Positions 5,839 through 11,032 of a stretch of 11,032 bases of DNA are shown here, one piece after another (the stretch's first letter is position 1; every line of letters begins with the position of its first letter). The stretch comes from an uncultured Synergistia bacterium. GTDB taxonomy: Bacteria > Eremiobacterota > SpSt-956 > JAKJGF01. The stretch is from the NCBI GenBank assembly GCA_937888925.1, contig CALARM010001058.1, forward strand, positions 1 to 11,032. The letters are read 5' to 3'. The notes beneath the pieces are model-generated. The model was not told the DNA's origin and made no database searches. It was given only the letters and a program-made list of their open reading frames with translations. Both the position numbers and the translations under genes were made by a program.

Positions 5839-6216
5839 GAGAAATTATAATTTGAAGAAAATCTGGCATAATATTTGTCGTACTGTCCATATTCTCTCCC
5901 TCTTCTGGCAGGAGTACATCACAGGGAGAATTAAATACTTCACAGGTCTTACCTTCAAGATAATTTTCAAATTTAGTAAGGAGTCGCCTGAGGTATCTCT
6001 GATGGTTAAGGGTCGGAGCGGGACTCATATCATAAGGCTCTCCTTCTATTATTTCCCATCTCTCTTCATCAGGCCAGGTAGCATAATCTGAATAAGTATA
6101 AATCTTTTTTCTTTTTTTAATGGATCTGCCATAAATATCAACTCCAATTAATATTATATTACCATTTTGCATTTATTATGTATATAAATTTAATGGAAAA
6201 AGGGAATATAGTATTT

Positions 6217-6236
6217 CTGTAATACGACTGTTACAG
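6217..6236. promoter_or_regulatory. Inverted repeat upstream of the VIT-vWA gene
   Basis: CTGTAA and TTACAG (6217-6222, 6231-6236) form a perfect 6-bp inverted repeat with an 8-nt spacer, lying just before the ribosome site AAGGAG (6239-6244). It could be an operator or a small mRNA hairpin. No convincing -35/-10 pair was found for this gene; the A/T-rich stretch 6176-6216 is where one would lie. Confidence 0.3.
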
Positions 6237-6255
6237 TGAAAGGAGTGATGTTTCA

Positions 6256-9015
6256 ATGCAATGTAAAGAAGGCAGCAGAACATATGTTTATGAAGACAGA
6301 ATAATAACCGGCGGAACTGTTATAGTGCCGGAAATGAACAATTGCTCAATACCGCTTAAATCTACGGAAGTAAAAGGAAATATTAAAGGAGTAATAGCAG
6401 AGATAGAAGTAATACAAAAGTTCCATAATGATCTGGAGAAAAAAATAGAAGCTGTATATGTATTTCCCCTGTCAGAGAAAGGTTCGGTACATTTCCTGGA
6501 AATAAAAGCGGGGGAAAGAATAATAAGAGGAGAAATAAAGGAAAGGCAGGAAGCAAAACAGATATATAATAAAGCAAAATATGACGGAAGGAAAGCTGCC
6601 CTTCTTGAGGAAGAAAGACCCAATCTTTTCACCATGTCAGTTACCATTGAAGCAGACCAGGAAATAGAAGTTAAACTAAAATATTATGAAACACTTAAAT
6701 ATGAAAATAATGAATATGAATTTCACTTCCCCATGACAGTTACTCCCAGATATATCTCACATGAAGTAAGAGATGAAGAAAGAATCTCTCCTCCCATAAA
6801 AAGTTTTGATGAAAATAATAAGAGACATATTCATATATCTATAAATTTAGATACAGGTTTTGAAGTGGGAAATATCTATTCTCCGACACATAAATTGTAT
6901 ATAGAAGATAAGAGTAAATCTGTAAGAAACATAGAACTTGCCGGAGAGGGGGAATTACCGGATAAAGATTTTGTTCTTAAATATGCTTCTAAAGGTGAAA
7001 AGATGGAAAATACCATGTCTTTTTACAGGGAAAAAGGCAAAACAGGAACATTTATGTTAAATATTACACCGAAATTTGAATATGGCCCCGGGGAAATAGT
7101 AAAAAGAGAGGTTATATTTGTTCTTGACAGATCAGGTTCTATGTCCCTTTCATCGGGCCATAATGTAATTATACCTCCCTTTTACGATAAAATTCTTACA
7201 GTTCTACAGATTGAATTTTACAGTTTTCTGGACTATATTGACAGGCTGGAAAAAGATTCTGACTCTTTATCCATACAAAATAATCTGGAAAAAATTAAAG
7301 AAAAATCAGAGAATCTGCAGAAAATTATTCAGTCCCTGAAAAAAGAGGCATCCCTTTTCCGCACCAATACTGCTTTAAAGAAACTCGAAACATTTGAAAA
7401 TAAATTGAGAAAAATAATGGAAATAACATCTGATACACAGGATAGCCTTTCTTCCCATATTTCAGAAAAAAATTATTCTATCCTCTCAGATTCCCTTTTT
7501 CAGGTAAACATGGCTATGATAAAAAAAGAACTCTATGGAATTACAATTATTCATTTTGCTCCGGAAGTAACAATCTGTGATACGTTAAGTGTTATGGATC
7601 AGGCAAAGGATTCTTTAAAGAAAGCCCTTAAAACACTCAGGGCAGGCGATATATTCAATATTATTACCTTTGATGACAGAGTAGAAATACTATCAGAAAA
7701 ATCTCTGGAATTAAATGAAATAACTCTTATGATAGCAGATAATTTTATAAACAGCACATATGCAAGAGGAGGAACAGACATACTTTCTGCAATGAAGCGT
7801 GCCCTTTCTGTACCATCATCAAAGTCACATTTAAGACAGATTGTATTCCTTACAGACGGATCTGTAGGGAATGAAGAATTTGTTTTCGGAGAGGTAGAAA
7901 AATCTATGGGAAGAGCAAGAATATTTACCTTTGGCATAGGCCCTTCGGTAAACAGATATCTCCTGGAGAAAATGGCAAAATCTGGAAAAGGTTCTTCCTA
8001 TTTTATAACAAATCCAGAAGAAACAGGAGATACTATAGAAAGATTCAGTCTCCAGACTTCAACTCCTGTTCTTTCTGACATTACTCTTGACTGGGAAGGA
8101 GTCAGTGTATCGGACACCTATCCCTCTACCCTGCCGGATCTCTATACAGGACAGATCTTTAACGTATTCGGAAGATTTCATTCGGAAGGAAAAGGTAAAG
8201 CAATTTTAAAATACAGAACAGGTGAAGGAGATTTTAGAGAAGAGTTAGATGTGGAACTCCCCGGAGGAGAAATTTCTTATCCTGCAATAGAAACTATATG
8301 GGCAAAAGAGAGAATAGATTATCTTCTGGACAGACAGAGGGAAAATCCTAAAGAAAGATCTTCTCTGAGAGATGAAATCCTGGGACTTGCCCTGAAATAT
8401 AAAATCATTACTCCCTTTACATCCCTTGTGGCAGTGGAAAAAGATAATGAAGAGAGAGAAAGAGAAGAAATTATAACAGTAAAAGTTCCCCTCCTTCCTC
8501 CTGCACCTGTGCCGTCCAGCGAAGGTGTAGTATATTGTAAAGTAACTCCCGGAACAGGAAGTATTTCCAGAGGAACCAGAAAATCCGAATCACTTCTAGG
8601 ATATGATCTTTATTCCAGTACAGGAGAAAGTTTCTGGAACAGAGTATCAGACAATGCCGGTTTTATAAGTTCCATAGGAGACTTTCTCGTCCCTGATCCG
8701 GGAGCAGAAGTAACTTCCAGATACGGCTTTGATCCAATGCCGGGGAAACAGATGGCTATAAGTGCAGACCTGAATGGAGGTCTTATAAACCCTGATGAAG
8801 CTAAAAGGATAAGAAGAGAAAAAGAAGCTGAATATGAAAGGGAATTAAGAAAGGCAAGGGGCTGGTTCTATTATGCGAGATTGATATTCTTTACTCCTCT
8901 TTTCATATTGCTTTATATTATTACGGCCATAATTACAGGAGCAGTAGATATATTAAACATGTTATTTAATATAATAAAAGGATTTTCTAAATTTCTGTTT
9001 AAAAATAGTGAGTAG
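6256..9015 (+). CDS. VIT-vWA domain protein with helical insert and C-terminal membrane anchor
   Basis: A 919-residue protein. Residues about 10-140 form a VIT domain (IEAVYVFPLSEKGSVHFLEIKAG, then the EERPNLFTMSV segment). The vWA domain follows: MIDAS D291-R-S293-G-S295, T507 in ARGGTDI, and D534 in LTDGSVGNE, so all three metal-coordinating positions are present. Between the DxSxS strand and the first helix (which normally follows within a few residues) lies an extra stretch of about 147 residues (298-444) rich in Lys/Glu/Leu and probably coiled coil. A C-terminal helix at about 873-898 (RLIFFTPLFILLYIITAIITG) should be membrane-spanning, after a charged RREKEAEYERE run. No N-terminal signal peptide is seen, implying a cytosol-facing tail-anchored protein. 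Start 6256 has AAGGAG 11 nt upstream. The stop lies inside heptad repeats. Likely a scaffold for complexes; partner probably the downstream kinase. Confidence 0.9.
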   Translation: MQCKEGSRTYVYEDRIITGGTVIVPEMNNCSIPLKSTEVKGNIKGVIAEIEVIQKFHNDLEKKIEAVYVFPLSEKGSVHFLEIKAGERIIRGEIKERQEAKQIYNKAKYDGRKAALLEEERPNLFTMSVTIEADQEIEVKLKYYETLKYENNEYEFHFPMTVTPRYISHEVRDEERISPPIKSFDENNKRHIHISINLDTGFEVGNIYSPTHKLYIEDKSKSVRNIELAGEGELPDKDFVLKYASKGEKMENTMSFYREKGKTGTFMLNITPKFEYGPGEIVKREVIFVLDRSGSMSLSSGHNVIIPPFYDKILTVLQIEFYSFLDYIDRLEKDSDSLSIQNNLEKIKEKSENLQKIIQSLKKEASLFRTNTALKKLETFENKLRKIMEITSDTQDSLSSHISEKNYSILSDSLFQVNMAMIKKELYGITIIHFAPEVTICDTLSVMDQAKDSLKKALKTLRAGDIFNIITFDDRVEILSEKSLELNEITLMIADNFINSTYARGGTDILSAMKRALSVPSSKSHLRQIVFLTDGSVGNEEFVFGEVEKSMGRARIFTFGIGPSVNRYLLEKMAKSGKGSSYFITNPEETGDTIERFSLQTSTPVLSDITLDWEGVSVSDTYPSTLPDLYTGQIFNVFGRFHSEGKGKAILKYRTGEGDFREELDVELPGGEISYPAIETIWAKERIDYLLDRQRENPKERSSLRDEILGLALKYKIITPFTSLVAVEKDNEEREREEIITVKVPLLPPAPVPSSEGVVYCKVTPGTGSISRGTRKSESLLGYDLYSSTGESFWNRVSDNAGFISSIGDFLVPDPGAEVTSRYGFDPMPGKQMAISADLNGGLINPDEAKRIRREKEAEYERELRKARGWFYYARLIFFTPLFILLYIITAIITGAVDILNMLFNIIKGFSKFLFKNSE

Positions 9016-9144
9016 TGAGTGGTAATCAGGCATTATGCATTTCGATTATAGGTGAAGGGTGAAGATTGATGGGAGTTTATAGTTTAAGGTTTATAGTTGA
9101 GAGTTAGCTGGTTTTAAACTCTCAACCCTCAACTATAAACTTAC
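9006..9144. repeat. Heptad repeats ending in a long inverted repeat
   Basis: The gap between the vWA and kinase genes is largely 7-bp units. TAGTGAG occurs twice (9006-9019) and GGTGAAG twice (9051-9064). GTTTATA, GTTTAAG, GTTTATA, GTTGAGA, GTTAGCT follow (9075-9109), then the complementary series AACTCTC, AACCCTC, AACTATA, AACTTAC (9117-9144). Positions 9089-9101 and 9128-9140 are perfect 13-bp inverted repeats, and 9099-9105 pairs with 9117-9123. The first unit supplies the last codons and stop of the vWA gene. No terminal T-run follows the hairpin. Confidence 0.85.
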
Positions 9145-9170
9145 TGTCACTCCGGATTGTTTTATTAACT

Positions 9171-11032
9171 ATGGAAGATTCTACAAAAAATCTATCTCTT
9201 CAAAAAGGAAAAATCCTTGAAGGAAGATATGAAATAATAAAACTCATAAAAGCAGGAGGTATGGGAGCTGTCTACAGAGGGTATGACAGAACTCTGGAAC
9301 ATATCTGTGCCGTTAAGGAGCTACTTCCTTCCTCTGATGATGAAAAAGCCACAGAATGGTTCAGGCGGGAAGCAGAATTACTTGCAGGCCTGAACCATTC
9401 CGGTATGCCGAAAGTAACAGATTATTTTATTTACCATGGCAGATATTATCTTGTCATGAATTTTATAGAAGGTGAAGATCTACATAAAATACTTGTTAAA
9501 GAAGGAAAACCCGGCTTATCTGAAGAGAAAGTCATTGAAATTGCAATAGCGATTTTACATATTCTTCATTATCTTCACAGCCAGTCACCTCCTGTTATAT
9601 ATCGTGATATAAAACCGTCAAATATTATGATAGATAAAGACGGAAGGGTAATGTTAATAGATTTCGGCATTGCAAGGGTACTGACAGACAGAGATATAAA
9701 GAACACCACTGTAGGAACTCCCGGATATGCACCGTTAGAACAGTACAGAGGACAGGTAGAACAGAGGTCTGATATCTATTCTCTCGGTGCCACAATGCAT
9801 CATCTCCTTACAGGTAATGCTCCCATACCATTTAATTTTGTACCTGTAAAAAACGTTAATCGTAAAGTTTCGGATGAAATAGAATCCATTGTCATGAAAG
9901 CTCTGAAGGAAGAGCCGGAGAATAGATTTTCTTCTGCAGAAGAAATGTTAAAACTTCTGGAAAGACTTGAGAAAGGAGAAAAAGATTTACCTCTTGACTG
10001 GCTGGATAAGGGAGATATGTGTTTTGATCGTGGTAAATATGAAGAATCAATAAAATATTACGATAAAGCCATAGAGCTCGACAGAAAAGACGGAAGAGCC
10101 TGGACTGCCAGAGGTCTTGCCCTCCATAATAAAGGCATATACAAAGAAGCACTTAAATGTTATGACAGTGCTTTGAAATTTGAACCACATTATCTGCTTG
10201 CCTGGCGGGCTAAAGGTCTTACATTGAATAAACTCGGGAAATACAGAGAAGCAATCGCCTGTTATGATAAAGCCATAGAGCTTGACCCAGATGACGGAAG
10301 AGCCTGGAATAATAAAGGCGTCATTTTAAATACTCTTAAGAAATATGAAAAAGCTGTTATATGTTATGATATAGCTTTAAACATTATACCTGATTATATA
10401 AATGCATGGAATAATAAGGGAATAGCCCTGTATCATCAGGGAAAAACAGAAGAAGCTCTGAAAAATTTTTATAAAGCTATGGAAATAAACCCTTCCTTTG
10501 AAGACGGAAAGAAGAATCTAAAATCTGCCCTTAAGGTTTTCAGAGGGAAATTTCCTTTTGATCTTGCCAGGCCGGGTCATCATCTCTGTGAACAGGGCAG
10601 ATATGAAGAAGCAATTGAATTTTATGATATGGCTTTAAGCATTAACGGCGAACATATCATTGCCCTTTATAATAAAGGTCTCGCTTTATGGGAATTAAAA
10701 AAATACAACGAAGCCCTTGAATGTTACAACATGGTTCTGAAGATAAACCCCTGTCATGATATGGCATGGTACGGTAAAGGAAAAGTTTTTCAGGCCGTCG
10801 ATGACTATGACGAAGCTATTAAATGTTATGAAACAGCAGTAAAAACAAATTGCAAAAATAAACCGGCAATCCTCGATCTTGCCTTTATGCTGAACAGGAA
10901 AGGAAGATATGAAGAAGCCCTTGGGCTCTATGATAAAGCCCTTGATATTGACGAAGAGGATATTTATGCACTGAATAATAAAGGTTTTGCTCTTTACAAT
11001 CTGGGAAAATTTAAAGAAGCACTGTCATGTTA
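9171..11032 (+). CDS. Ser/Thr protein kinase fused to TPR array, C-terminus outside window
   Basis: 620 codons are visible and the frame is open at the window edge. A Hanks-type kinase domain starts at about residue 20: glycine loop KAGGMGAVY (27-35), catalytic Lys in CAVK (K49), YRDIKPSN (D146), DFG (164-166), TVGTPGYAPLEQ (A187-P-L-E, the APE-like motif), and SDIYSLGATMHHLLTG. The loop has Tyr in place of the usual His before RD, common in bacterial kinases; all catalytic residues are present, so it should be active. From about residue 277 there are roughly ten TPRs of 34 residues with the pattern W-x-NKG-x8-Y-EEAI-CYDKAIELDP. No membrane segment separates kinase and TPRs, so it appears cytosolic. 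ATG 9171 lacks a clear ribosome site but no upstream start exists. It is 155 nt after, and co-oriented with, the VIT-vWA gene. Confidence 0.93.
   Translation, partial: MEDSTKNLSLQKGKILEGRYEIIKLIKAGGMGAVYRGYDRTLEHICAVKELLPSSDDEKATEWFRREAELLAGLNHSGMPKVTDYFIYHGRYYLVMNFIEGEDLHKILVKEGKPGLSEEKVIEIAIAILHILHYLHSQSPPVIYRDIKPSNIMIDKDGRVMLIDFGIARVLTDRDIKNTTVGTPGYAPLEQYRGQVEQRSDIYSLGATMHHLLTGNAPIPFNFVPVKNVNRKVSDEIESIVMKALKEEPENRFSSAEEMLKLLERLEKGEKDLPLDWLDKGDMCFDRGKYEESIKYYDKAIELDRKDGRAWTARGLALHNKGIYKEALKCYDSALKFEPHYLLAWRAKGLTLNKLGKYREAIACYDKAIELDPDDGRAWNNKGVILNTLKKYEKAVICYDIALNIIPDYINAWNNKGIALYHQGKTEEALKNFYKAMEINPSFEDGKKNLKSALKVFRGKFPFDLARPGHHLCEQGRYEEAIEFYDMALSINGEHIIALYNKGLALWELKKYNEALECYNMVLKINPCHDMAWYGKGKVFQAVDDYDEAIKCYETAVKTNCKNKPAILDLAFMLNRKGRYEEALGLYDKALDIDEEDIYALNNKGFALYNLGKFKEALSC
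10062..10308 (+). repeat. Near-identical TPR DNA copies 204 nt apart
   Basis: Positions 10062-10104 and 10266-10308 (43 nt each) differ at only a handful of bases, including GATAAAGCCATAGAGCT and GACGGAAGAGCCTGGA. The offset of 204 nt equals two 34-residue repeats, so a two-TPR unit probably duplicated recently, or was homogenised, within the kinase gene. Confidence 0.7.

Larger units (their letters stand above)
5795..6172 (-). pseudogene. Truncated Uma2-family (DUF820) nuclease-like gene
   Basis: The frame encodes 125 residues, whereas Uma2 proteins are usually about 180-200. The N-terminal half is recognisable: YTYSDYATWPDEERWEIIEGEPYDMSPAPTLNHQ, then CEVFNSPCDVLLPEE and a segment TTNIMPDF matching the family's 'QPD' strand. 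After about residue 105 (near 5860) similarity stops; the remaining 20 residues look random and read into the ars promoter and arsR start. The conserved C-terminal PD-(D/E)xK-type portion (acidic residue in the vE-x-lSpS strand and later Lys) is missing, so activity is not expected. No convincing ribosome site precedes ATG 6172. It is divergent from the VIT-vWA gene. A minority view is a short functional remnant. Confidence 0.75.

Noticed and set aside
9089..9140. Hairpin as an intrinsic terminator between vWA and kinase genes
   Set aside because: The stem is AT-rich and no U-run follows; it is better explained as part of the heptad repeat array, so co-transcription remains possible.

Overview
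The window is AT-rich bacterial DNA from an organism that very probably decodes UGA as selenocysteine. The phylum cannot be fixed from sequence alone. Eukaryote-like Ser/Thr kinase-TPR and VIT-vWA genes, a Uma2 remnant and degenerate heptanucleotide repeats suggest a large-genome, signalling-rich lineage (deltaproteobacterial, cyanobacteria-like or a candidate phylum), but this is only an impression.

Left half (1-5838, minus strand): a single long arsenic operon of ten genes. It is driven by a perfect TTGACA-17-TATAAT promoter with an inverted-repeat operator over the predicted transcription start. In transcription order it encodes: ArsR-type repressor; ACR3 arsenite efflux pump; small exported protein of unknown function; exported C-type-lectin-like protein; membrane-anchored thioredoxin; CcdA-type transmembrane electron carrier; small CxxC thioredoxin-like protein; ArsP/DUF318 permease; thioredoxin-coupled type arsenate reductase; and a tenth gene cut by the window edge.

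The main discovery is that three of these genes contain in-frame UGA codons exactly where a redox cysteine would be expected. The lectin has one UGA just after its signal-peptide cleavage site. The thioredoxin has a UGA at the first Cys of its CxxC motif (UGAC). The last gene has two consecutive UGAs (Sec-Sec). Each UGA site is followed by a hairpin fitting the bacterial SECIS pattern. In the lectin and thioredoxin the apical loop starts at the same distance (nt 24 after UGA) with the same CGUG. Simple ORF calling truncates the lectin and thioredoxin and misses the Sec-Sec gene. I infer an arsenic-detoxification operon combined with a selenocysteine-based extracytoplasmic redox branch: cytosolic reductant to CcdA, to the Sec-thioredoxin, to exported thiol/selenol proteins, next to ArsC, ACR3 and ArsP.

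Middle (5795-6172): a truncated Uma2-family gene whose 3' end gives way to the ars promoter, looking like an insertion scar or decayed neighbour.

Right half (6256-11032, plus strand): a 919-residue VIT-vWA protein with an unusual ~147-residue helical insert right after its MIDAS motif and a C-terminal membrane anchor. It is followed by a Ser/Thr protein kinase fused to about ten TPRs, which runs off the window. These two are probably a signalling pair. Three intergenic gaps carry degenerate 7-bp tandem repeats, two of them arranged as long inverted repeats.
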